Positions 1-9,849 of a DNA stretch of 64,000 nucleotides are shown here, piece by piece. Made by a program: the position numbers and the translations under genes. Location of the stretch: assembly GCA_014529385.2 (NCBI GenBank), contig CM043952.1:53462119-53526118 (forward strand). Direction: 5' to 3'. Under the pieces are notes generated by a model. The model did not search any database and was not told where the DNA came from. It worked only from the letters and a program-made list of their open reading frames with translations. Each line of letters begins with the position of its first letter. Within the stretch, counting starts at the first letter, position 1. Origin of the DNA: Adiantum capillus-veneris. Lineage: Eukaryota; Streptophyta; Polypodiopsida; Polypodiales; Pteridaceae.

Positions 1-976
1 GGTGAAGTGGGTGAAGTGTTGGTTTTGAGTGAGAGAAGGCCTCCTTATATAGGTTTCTGAGAGGGTTTAGGATTAGGGGTAAACATGCTTAAATCTGCTG
101 ATTGGGGTTACTTTTTGCTTAGGGTGGTCAACAGATTGAGGTCACCTGATATGTCACCATCAAGATATTCTCTAGAGTGATGTGAGAGGGGAGGGTAAAT
201 GCTGATTTTTCTGATTGTGACACATGGGGATAAGGCCTTGACCAGCATTTAAGAGCAGGTAAGATGGCTGTTGAAACTGGAGGTTCTGCACATGTCAGGG
301 GGGGACCTGCGGGGGGGAGGTGGCAGCTGGGTCCTCCTGAATATCAAATTCTCAAAAATCCCTCAACCATGGCTTCTTTTGACATGTGTTCTTTGAAAAA
401 ATCAGCATGTCTCTTTTCAACTCAAAAGTCTTTATCCCTGTTGACTCACCTTTACCATAAGATTTTCCCCTTTTCTCCTCCTGTAACTGCATTGTTGATG
501 CCCAATCACTGCTTCTAGTAACAGTGAATTGTTACCTACCAAATACTTATGGTACAGTAAAAAATATTTACCATGGGTAAAAAAAGTTACTGTAGGTAAA
601 AAGTGATTTGTATTTACCATGTAGGTGAAAAATATTTACTGTAGGTAAAAAATATTTACTGTGGTAAAAAATATTTACTGTCGGTAAAAAAGTGAAAATG
701 GAGTATGCTGTGCTGTGAGTCCACACGAACATCCTCGTGTAAATTTCACTAGAAATTCACACCTAGAATGGGCTATTCTGTAAGATATAGGTTGTAGGCA
801 TGCATAAGAGCTCGTTCCCACGTATCTTCACTCCATGGCACTTTTTACTCTTTGGTGCTTGTGAAGTAGATTTTTCTTCTCTTTCGAGATCCCTTGGACT
901 AGAGTATCCTCATCTCCCCAATAACTGACTGTGCCTTTATTGCATCTTCAGAAGGGGTCCTAAAAACCATGCATCA
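1..976 (-). repeat. GyA 3' LTR (partial)
   Basis: Direct repeat of 8386-9361 with the same length and about 15 substitutions. The element-side boundary at 976 is defined by the shared end CCATGCATCA, read TGATGCATGG on the minus strand, followed by the polypurine tract. The missing part lies left of the window. A minus-strand TATATAA lies at 45-51. Confidence 0.93.
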
Positions 977-995
977 TATAGCCCTCCCCCTTAAG
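977..995 (-). other. GyA polypurine tract
   Basis: On the minus strand, a purine run with GGGGGAGGG lies directly before the LTR start TGATGCATGG. This is where plus-strand DNA synthesis would be primed. Between it and the pol end at 1292 there are about 300 bases of untranslated sequence, including a minus-strand A-rich tract at about 1229-1267. Confidence 0.8.
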
Positions 996-1291
996 CTAGA
1001 GGTATTTGATGCCTCTAGCTGTAGGTTGTGCTATAATAGGGTTCTCTTGAATACTTACCCACCTGGTACCAATTGAATTTGCCATGTTACTGCTTTCTTG
1101 GCTGATGCACCCTGTTTAGTCCTTTCTGATGAATAATTGTATCCATCCATGACTAACAACTGGTCTCCTAGACCCTTGAAAGCCATACCCCGTCCATTGT
1201 CAATATCCGCTTTCACTGGTAGCATTCTCTTTTTTTCTTTTTTTCTTTTCTTTTTTTCCTTTTTAAAATGACTATGTACATGATTGTTACC

Positions 1292-4200
1292 TTAGTTGGA
1301 GCTCGAATATGATGAGCTCTCCTCTGAACCATCCTTAGCATTGATTTCACCAGCATATGACTGTGAAAGACGACATTGGTAGGCCTTCAATCGCCAACCA
1401 TTTACCGGGGTCTGATGTACCTTACCATCTAGGTCACCTAGTTGGTAACTACCATTTGAGAACCTCTGTATCACTACAAAAGGGCCTTCCCACTTAAGCA
1501 AGAACTTACCATCCTTCCTGCGATCAAAGCGATTGTCGTATCTAAGCACTAAAGAACCTTCCTTGATACCTTTCTTGACAAGGTTGCGATTGAACTTCTT
1601 TCGTTTCTTCTCTGCCTGGGCTGCATAGTACTTCACTGCTGACTCTCAATCTAGCCCTAACCTCTCCAAATCGATGATTCTTCCTTCCACCTGCTTCTCT
1701 TGACTATCCTCTTGATGTGCTTTTAGAACTCGGAGGCTCGCTAGCTCCACTTCTATAGGCAATAGTGCCTCTTGCCCGTAAACCAAGTGAAAAGGTGTAT
1801 ACCCCAAGGATGTTTTAAAGGATGTTCTGTAGGCCCAAAGTGCTGCATCTAGGTGTTTGTCGCATGCCTTAGGATGTAAATGCACTTGCTTAGTGATGAT
1901 TTTACATATAAGACCATTTACCTTTTCCACAAGACCATTGCACTGAGGGTAGTATGGTGTAGAGTGCCTGCGCTTGATTTTTAAATTGCTCATCAATTGC
2001 CCGACTAAATCAGCTCAAAATCGCCATCCCCTATCCGAGAGAATCTCCAAAGGTGTGCCAAAACGGCAACAAAGGCATTCAAAAATGAAATCACTCAGGT
2101 CCTTGGCTGTGATGCGCTTTGTGGGACGAGCTTCTTCCCATCTGGTCATGTACTCCACCCCCATAATGATGTATTCCTTCCCTGATTGAGTGCAAGGTAG
2201 TGGCCCTATTGCATCTATCCCCCATTTTTCAAATGGCCCATAGGTTTTGATTGGATGCTGATTTTCATGGGTAAGACGCCTTGGTCCAGCTTTTTGGCAA
2301 ACCTCACATGTGCGACACCAATGTTGTACATCTCGATGGAGGCTTGGCCACGTGAACCCTGCTTGTAAAATCTTTCTGCTAGTAATTTCTTGTGCAAAGT
2401 GGCCACCACACACACCTTCATGAAAACTAAACAAAATATCCTTTATCTCTTGGGATGCAGGAACTCTCCTTAAGACAGCATCTTTCCCTCTACAATACAA
2501 GCCCTCATTCACTAAGCTATAGCTGGTAGCCTTTTTTGCCAACCACCTACGTTCACTTTTACTCATACCAGAGGGTGCTTCACAATGCTCAAGAAAGTAA
2601 AGTAAATCATGCATCTCCTCCTTTCCCTGGTATAAAGGACTTTTCACAAGGATAGCACCTACTATGAGAGTTTGTAGTTCTTCACCTGCTAAGGCATCTG
2701 CTTCTCGATTTTGATCTCTAGGTACAAAGTGCACTCGAACTTCTTTAAAACCCTTCAACAAGGCCTTTGCTTCCCTCATCTTAACAGACAATTTGTCATT
2801 TTTACAGGCCCATACACCAACCATTTGCTTAACAATCAACATGGAGTCACCAAAAACATTTAGCTTTGTGATGCCCTGAGAAAGACAACATTGCAACCCT
2901 AAAACAAGGGCATGGTACTCTGCCTCATTGTTAGAATGAACCTCTTTTAGATGAAACCCTTTTGCAAAGATCTTCTCCTTCTCTGGACCTAATATTACTA
3001 TGCCTGCTAATGCCTTGTCTTTGGTCCTCTTGTAAGCCCCATCAAAATACAGACTGTGTGCTCCCAGTAGAACTTCAGGCTCCGGGATAGGCAGTACCTT
3101 ACTAGGTGCCTCTTTCTTGGCCTTCTCATAACACCTTTGTGTGAGGACATCTACCAAACAAGCACGGGTGGAATCCTCTACTTGTAGTGTGTAGTCAAAC
3201 TCTTGAAGCTGCACCACCCACTTTGCTATTCTTTGAGACAATTCCATGTGTTGTAGGGCATATGGAAAAACCTCCTCAGTTGTGATCACCACAAATTGTC
3301 TTGGAAGTAAGTAAGCCCAAAACTTCTCCACTGCAAACTTAAGAGCTAGCACCAATTGCTTAGTTGCGCTGAAACCCTTTTCAGCAGCTGTCATCACTCT
3401 ACTAGAGAAGTAGACTGGTCTCATGAGAGATGTCTTTGGGTCTTTTTGCATCAAGACAGCTCCTAGAGCTTCTGGACCTACACTAGGATTTACATAGAAT
3501 AATGCACCCCATGTGGGTTGTAGGACGACAGGCAATGAGCTCAAAATGGTTTTAACTTCTTGAAAGCACCTTTCACCCTCCTCACTCCATGTCAATGTAG
3601 TGTGTTTAGTGAGCTGCTGCAAAGGATAGATTGCCTGAGAAAGGAGATGTATGAATCGTCCCATGTAGCGAACCTTTTGAATGAAGGAGACTAGTTGCTT
3701 CACGTTTGAAGGAGTAGGTAAAGCTAACAATGTCTTTACCTTTTCAGGGTCAGCCTCAATACCATCTTGAGACACAACATGGCCTAGTAGAGTGACCTTG
3801 CTCTCACCTATGTGGCACTTGTCTTTATTCAATTGCCCACCCAATTGGGCCAGACGGGTGAAACCTTCATCAACCTTGGACATATGTACTTCCCTAGAGC
3901 TGTAAATGCAAAAATCATCAATGAAGACTCGTATGGACTTACCAAAGTAAGGTTGAAACACCAAGTTCATAAACCTCTGGAAAGTAGCTGGGGCATTAGT
4001 TAAACCAAAAGGCATAACTCTATAAGCAAAACACCCCCAAGGTGTTATGAAGGTAGTCTTTCTTTGGTCTTCATCTGCAATTCTAATTTGGAAGTAGCCT
4101 GAGTACCCATCACACACTGTGTACCTTTCATGACCAGCCACTTCATTTAGTATTTCATCTTGAAAAGGAAAAGGAAAATGGTCCCTTTTTGTGGCTGCGT

Positions 4201-6487
4201 TTAGAGGCTTGTAATCCACACATACCCTCCACTTCCCATTTTTCTTTGGTGCTACCACAACTGGAGACACCCACTCAGAATCTTCCACTGGGTAGATAAA
4301 TCCTACCTTGAGTAATCTTTTTACTTCTTTTAAGAGTGCATCTTGTTGCACTAGCCCTAATCTCCTTAGCCTTTGCACCACTAGTTTGGCACCTTCCTTT
4401 AATTGGATATGGTGTTGGGTTATCGTCACTCCTTTAATGTGCTCGTAATCAGTTATAAAGAGGCCAGCATGCTTCTTTAGTACCTGCAAATAGGGTTCTC
4501 TCTCTTCTTCTAGTAGGTCCTTAGCTAGCATCTCCTCTAAGCCTGTGGCTTCTTCCTTGTTTAGAGAGTCTTGACCACCTTCTCCTTCTGGGTTTCGCAG
4601 TATTATACCCATGACTTCCAAAGAGCTAGCATCCTCCTCAGATGACTCATCCTCAGATGAAGAGCAGCTGCTTGTGCTCCATTCATCCATAGAAGTCTCC
4701 ATATCTAGGTCTTGTTGTCTACCCTGCTTCATGTCATACACAATTTTTTGTTGCTTGCCACCTACCTTATGATTTGGTCGCAACTCAAGGGAACCTGTCT
4801 CCCAATCTTGCCTAGCTTTCATAGCCATAAGCCAAGGTCTTCCAAGGATTAGCGGATAGCCCTCCCCCTTAGTTGGGATCACATAAGCATCAATTGAGAT
4901 TGCAACACCAAAAGCTGAAACCTTCACTCCATTAACCTTTCCCACACAAGCCACCCTTACATTATTTGCCATCTTAGCTTGTAAGGAAGTTTGCTCGTTT
5001 ACTTCCAAACCCAACCTGTGCATTAATTTCTCTGTCATAACACAAATCTTGGCTCCACCATCTACGTACACATTGGAGACTCGCTGACTCTTAATCTCTG
5101 CATCAATGACTGGCACGATATCCTTCATGCCTCTTGCACTAATAGACCCAACTGACTTTGCCTTAGCCCTCCTGGTGCTGACCATCTTAGACCAGGTTCT
5201 ACGCATCTTTAGGGAAAGGTGGAGGAGTTGCTGCCATGAAATCTTTGGTCCTTGCTTACTCACATCTGCTACCAGGTCGTAAGGTATGGATCCTACCCCA
5301 AGTGGAAAGTCTTCTACTCCTATGTGCCTCCTTGACCTACTCTTCCTTTTCTTGTCTCCTATCACTTGGGAGGAACCCTCATTCCCTTTATCCGGCTCTG
5401 AAGCTTCCATTTCATCAGTTCTTTGTCTCCTAACTCTCTTTATTGGCATGGCAACAGCTTCCTCCATTTTTTCTTTCCCTTTATCCTTACCATTGTCAAG
5501 ACTTATGACAGAGACAGCCCTGTCCTCCCCTCCCGATGGTAGTGGAGGGATCTCTGCTGGTGCTTGTGGTGGTGGAGGAGGGGGTCTCAATATTTGGATT
5601 GGTGGAGCCACGTGTGCATTTTGTCCATTTAGTGGCCTAGCTCGAGGAGGAGTGACTTGCTGGCGAGGAGGCCGTCTTTGATTACCATTTCCTTGATAGC
5701 GTCGTGGATGGGGGCAATAATACATGCCGTGACCTACCTCTCCACAGTTGTAGCAAATGTATTCACGTGCTTGCCTTTGTCCTTCTTGTCTATTTCGTTC
5801 ATTTCCTGGCTGGGGAGCCCTTACACCTTGAACCAGATTGATGGACAAGCTCTCTAGTTGATTGGTGATTTGTTGAAGTAATTCTTGTTGAGAGGACTCT
5901 TGGTCTGTTGCTCCTGTCCCTGCTACTACCCTTGCCATAGGTTGAGCTAGCGGTGGAGGCTCCATTCCCCCTTGTAGTTGAGCTTGGAATTTTAACTTCC
6001 TATCCTTCTCCCTTGCATAAGTCATAGCTTTATCAAAGGTATCTGGGAATTTACCTTTTATCTTTTCTCGAAGGATGGGGTAAAGCCTTGCCAGGAAACA
6101 GTCCTTCTTTAGGCATTCTGGCGCCCTTTCTCCTTCACCTAGTGATGCACACCATTTCTCCCACAGGTTGGAAAACTTTCCTTCATAGCTTCTATAGTCA
6201 TTGGGTGATGTTTGGCGTAGCTCTAAGAGCTGTCTCCATATCTCCTCTGGAGGCTCATGGCGGCGAAATTCTTCGATGAAGGCCATCTTTAAGGACTCCC
6301 AGTCTCTTCTTTCTTCAGGTGCCAAAGTTTGATACCATAATTTTGCACCTTCCCTCAAGACCAAAGGAAAGGCCCTTAACTTAGTAGCTTCATCATCCCT
6401 TCTCGATACCAGAAAGGCCATTTCCAAATTATCCAAAAAGTCTGGAGCAACCTCCCCAGGCTTACCATAAAAATTAGGGAAGGCCAT
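1292..6487 (-). pseudogene. GyA gag-pol polyprotein (two in-frame TGA stops)
   Basis: One frame spans the whole region with only two stops, TGA at 2015-2017 and 1646-1648; both fit CGA-to-TGA changes in integrase. The first ATG of the gag consensus is at 6487 (an upstream TTG at 6505 is not needed). Residues below are counted from that TTG. They include the gag core (8-170), a zinc knuckle CX2CX4HX4C (251-264), a protease-like domain with VDGGA (481-485) and LGRPW (554-558), RT with FIDD (861-864), an RNase H with no recognisable first Asp (1000-1120), and a second RNase H with FDGA, NNEAEY, FGDS and READ (1150-1275). Integrase follows, with a zinc site (1362-1403) and catalytic Asp at 1431 and 1491; the final Glu lies past the first stop. 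Gag packages the RNA, and pol copies and integrates it. The rest of pol looks well preserved. Confidence 0.92.
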
Positions 6488-7862
6488 AAGTGAGAGAGTA
6501 AACAATTACACAAACAGCTCCAATTTATTTTAAAATAGAGTATGGTAATTACAATTTGGAGCTTTAGCACAACTTAGCTCAAAATAGGATGAAGATCGAC
6601 ACATCAAAGGAATGGTAATAGTCTAGTAAGGGTAGAATGACAGGATGAGGAGAGCGCAAGATCTCCCCAAGTCTCTCGGCTCAAAACAATAGGGCTATTC
6701 TTTGCTGATAAAAGATTTTTCTATCAATACAAATATTCACACGGATATGACGCACAAAATGGAAAGGAAACATGCGGGGATCATCATTCTCATTATTGGC
6801 ATCCATACTTACACACAAGAGCCTAGCTTAGTTGCACCACCTTGGGACCAATGAGCCTGATCAGCCACAGAAGGTCAGCACCTCGGATCACTTCGACTCT
6901 TCCTGATGCATCTGTGAAGACGTAAGGCGTGATGTCAACACTTTGTACAATGCTGAGCCTTTTAGCAAGCAACAATTGGATGCTATTACCATAATCAGCA
7001 TGACGAATGAAAGTGACACCATTAATGTGCAGCACATCATCAACTAAGATAGTTTCCTTAGATTGAGATAACTTCTTGAAAATTAGCAGCAAAGGTAGGG
7101 CAGGGAGGCTTTTCACCCGGTCTCCAAAGCACTTTGGACAATATCCAAAGTGATCTTCACGCGGACAGGAGGTTGGCTTGGGATTGGTGGTGTCTGGATT
7201 CACAAAGTGTACTGGAGCACTCGCAGACGGGCGGCAATCTTGTAGGCAAGCCTTCGCCTCTTTGCTTCAGGAGGATTTAGGGGTGAGAGTCGTGGTTGCA
7301 AGTTGGAGGTTGAAGTTGGTTGCTCACTAGCCTTTTTCTTGCCTGCAGTGGTCATGTAATCCCTTATTAATGAGATTAAGCCAAATGTTACCTTACGCTT
7401 GATCACGCGCTGCGGCCTTGGGCCACTTAGGTGTATAGGTGATCTTCCTCCTCTTAGTCGGCTCCTCAGGAAAGAGAGGTCTGGTGATGCTTTCTCTTCC
7501 CTTAATGTGTGTCACAGTACCTTCGTGTATGTTGATGTAGAATATTTCAAGCTCATGTGCGTTGGAGGTTTCTGGAGCACTCATAGGTTGAGAGGAGAGG
7601 TATATCAAGCTGTTCTTCTTACTCTCCTTCGTTGGCGACGATCACGAACAAGGCATGTAGAAGAACTTACTTCTTGAATTTCAATGACACTTCCACCTGG
7701 TAACAAGACCTCGATGAAAGCTTTTAAGGCCTCTAAAGCCTCCTCCTCTTCTGTTCTCCAATTTGCAAACTCCTCACGCCATTCGTCCGTGTTGTAGATT
7801 GCACATCTTCATTGCTTGTGGACTGAAGGTCTGTGTAGCCCTCCTCAGTGGGGGCACCAAAA
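6488..7862 (-). other. GyA leader between primer site and gag, with a decayed pre-gag reading frame
   Basis: A stretch of about 1.4 kb upstream of gag. Minus-strand open segments at 7733-7927 (the higher end inside the LTR), 7393-7608, 7200-7406 and 6823-7203 follow one another with frame changes. The last encodes 126 residues, including a CPKC pair and a region rich in hydrophobic residues. I do not recognise a family. Some Tat elements, such as Ogre, have an extra ORF before gag, and this may be a remnant of such an ORF, but that is inference. A short hydrophobic stretch in the 6823-7203 ORF weakly recalls the pre-gag ORFs of GyB, but the likeness is too slight to call homology. Confidence 0.35.
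7842..7859 (-). other. GyA primer-binding site candidate
   Basis: The minus strand reads TGGTGCCCCCACTGAGGA three bases after the LTR end. The identical 18-mer follows the 5' LTR of GyB at 15941-15958, which supports a functional primer site. I could not assign the primer tRNA from memory. A partial second copy, TGGTGCCCCC, lies inside the LTR at 7960-7969. Confidence 0.75.
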
Positions 7863-8429
7863 TGATAGCGGGAAAAAGAGCAGTGCAATCGGGTGGCCTC
7901 TGTACTCGTGCACACTCCACAAACCACGCCTCATGCAAACAAGCAAAGAACAAAACAAAGGGGGCACCACCCTAAATTAAGAGGTTTAGGGACCTCACAC
8001 ATAGTGCACATAGGCAAGTGAGACTTCTGGCATTATGATGGCATCAAAACATATGGAAAAAAACATAGAAACGAAGCATATATATACACAAGACATCAAC
8101 TTAACAATACAACGGCATCTGATCATACATAACAAGGATATAGAGAAGCAAGCCAAGGATGGCATAATCCCTTGTAAAAAACAATCAACCCAGCAAGTAG
8201 GTATGATCCTACTAGCAACACATCAATACCTTAGAGAATGATGGCAAGGATGGTGGCCATGGAGCATGAGAGAAGACTTCTTATTTAGGTTTTAGGGCTA
8301 GTAATGTAGCATACTAGAGGGAGAGAGAGTAGAGCTCCATCCATAGCTCCTCGTTGTGAGCAATGTCGTCATAGCTTCATTGCTTGGTGAAGTGGGTGAA
8401 GTGTTGGTTTTGAGTGAGAGAAGGCCTCC

Positions 8430-8436
8430 TTATATA
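8430..8436 (-). promoter_or_regulatory. GyA LTR TATA box candidate
   Basis: The minus strand reads TATATAA, conserved in the other LTR at 45-51. It lies roughly 930 bp from the LTR start and 570 bp from its end, which would place U3 at about two thirds of the LTR. Core promoter assignment is by motif only. Confidence 0.5.
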
Positions 8437-8925
8437 GGTTTCTGAGAGGGTTTAGGATTAGGGGTAAACATGCTTAAATCTGCTGATTGGGGTTACTTTT
8501 TGCTTAGGGTGGTCAACAGATTGAGGTCACCTGATATGTCACCATCAAGATATTCTCTAGACTGATGTGAGAGGGGAGGGTAAATGCTGATTTTTCTGAT
8601 TGTGACACATGGGGATAAGGCCTTGACCAGCATTTAAGAGCAGGTAAGATGGCTGTTGAAACTGGAGGTTCTGCACATGTCAGGGGGGGACCTGCGGGGG
8701 GGAAGTGGCAGCTGGGTCCTCCTGAATATCAAATTCTCAAAAAATCCTCAACCATGGCTTCTTTTGACATGTGTTCTTTGAAAAAATCAGCATGTCTCTT
8801 TTCAACTCAAAAGTCTTTATCCCTGTTGACTCACCTTTACCATAAGATTTTCCCCTTTTCTCCTCCTGTAACTGCATTGTTGATGCCCAATCACTGCTTC
8901 TAGTAACAGTGAACTGTTACCTATC

Positions 8926-9075
8926 AAATACTTATGGTGCAGTAAAAAATATTTACCATGGGTAAAAAAAGTTACTGTAGGTAAAAAGTGATTTTTATTT
9001 ACCATGTAGGTGAAAAATATTTACTGTAGGTAAAAAATATTTACTGTGGTAAAAAATATTTACTGTCGGTAAAAA
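8926..9075 (-). repeat. GTAAA/TTTAC short-repeat array in GyA U3
   Basis: Six or more diverged units built on GTAAAAAATATTTACTGT, itself partly palindromic, occur in tandem in both LTR copies (541-690 and here). The array lies in the upstream part of the LTR in element orientation. Confidence 0.75.
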
Positions 9076-9362
9076 AGTGAAAACGGAGTATATTGTGCTG
9101 TGAGTCCACACGAACATCCTCGTGTAAATTTTACTAGAAATTCACACCTAGAATGGGCTATTCTGTAAGATATAGGTTGTAGGCATGCATAAGAGCTCGT
9201 TCCCACGTATCTTCTGTCCATGGCACTTTTTACTCTTTGGTGCTTGTGAAGTAGATTTTTCTTCTCTTTCGAGATCCCTTGGACTAGAGTATCCTCATCT
9301 CCCCAACAACTGACTGTGCCTTTATTGCATCTTCAGAAGGGGTCCTAAAAACCATGCATCAA

Positions 9363-9849
9363 AACCAATAGAAAGACAATGGACAAAGGCAAAGGAACAA
9401 CCTTAGTTGTCAGGGGAAGGACCAAAGAAAAGTACAAAGGTGGAAAGAGGAATCAGTCTCGTAGCAAGTCCCGCAGTGCTAAAGGCAAGAGTGACATAGA
9501 ATGCTACCATTGTGGCAAGAAGGGTCACATGAAAAGGGACTGCAGAGAATGGAAAGCAGAAAAAGGCAAAGAGAAAGCTGAAGACCATGGTGAGAAGAAC
9601 AAGTCCTCAGTGAAGATTCAAGAAATAAATGTGACAAACACTGTTGTAGAGGATGACAGTCTAGTGTCAGGAGACATCTACTTCTTGAAGAATACAATGG
9701 ACTCAGCTCTTCTTACAGCATCTGATGGAAATGCACTGAGTGACTGGATTATAGACTCAGGGGCATCACTTCATGTGTCTCCACACAAGGAGTTGTTTAC
9801 TTCTTTTGTGACCACTAAAGATCATGTTTGGCTAGGCAATGCGCAGTAG
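9363..9849 (+). pseudogene. CoA gag C-terminus and protease start
   Basis: An open frame with a basic Lys/Ser-rich stretch, a canonical zinc knuckle (CYHCGKKGHMKRDC, CX2CX4HX4C), an acidic linker and the protease motif IIDSGASLHV (Asp-Ser-Gly). It breaks at a TAG at 9847-9849, where a single-base loss shifts pol to another frame. The N-terminal capsid part of gag is not in the window. The zinc knuckle would bind RNA and the aspartic protease would cut the polyprotein. Confidence 0.88.

Larger units (their letters stand above)
1..9361 (-). mobile_element. GyA: Ty3/gypsy LTR retrotransposon, Tat-type, cut by the window edge
   Basis: A minus-strand element with direct repeats at 1-976 and 7863-9361 around a gag-pol region. 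Reading on the minus strand, the order is 5' LTR (9361 to 7863), primer site (7859 to 7842), a decayed pre-gag region, gag, protease, RT, RNase H, a second RNase H, integrase, polypurine tract (about 995 to 977) and 3' LTR. The left LTR lacks about 523 bp that lie outside the window, so the left target duplication cannot be checked. The right flank enters the gag frame of copia element CoA, so GyA jumped into CoA. The LTRs differ at about 15 of 976 positions (about 1.5%), which suggests a fairly recent insertion. The extra RNase H between RT/RNase H and integrase is the hallmark of the Tat lineage. Confidence 0.93.
7863..9361 (-). repeat. GyA 5' LTR (complete, about 1.5 kb)
   Basis: Full-length copy of the LTR seen partly at 1-976. 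On the minus strand it starts TGATGCATGG at 9361 and ends near CTATCA at 7863, giving TG...CA ends. A TATATAA on the minus strand lies at 8430-8436. A run of short AT-rich repeats (8926-9075) lies in the part expected to be U3. Immediately right, the CoA gag frame begins; the first five flanking bases are AAACC, but the matching left copy is outside the window. Confidence 0.92.

Noticed and set aside
264..518. 84-residue ORF repeated at 8649-8903
   Set aside because: It repeats because it lies within the two LTRs, opposite to element orientation; no protein features.
5286..5857. Plus-strand ORFs of 65-131 residues opposite GyA gag
   Set aside because: Antisense shadows of a well-supported gag-pol frame.
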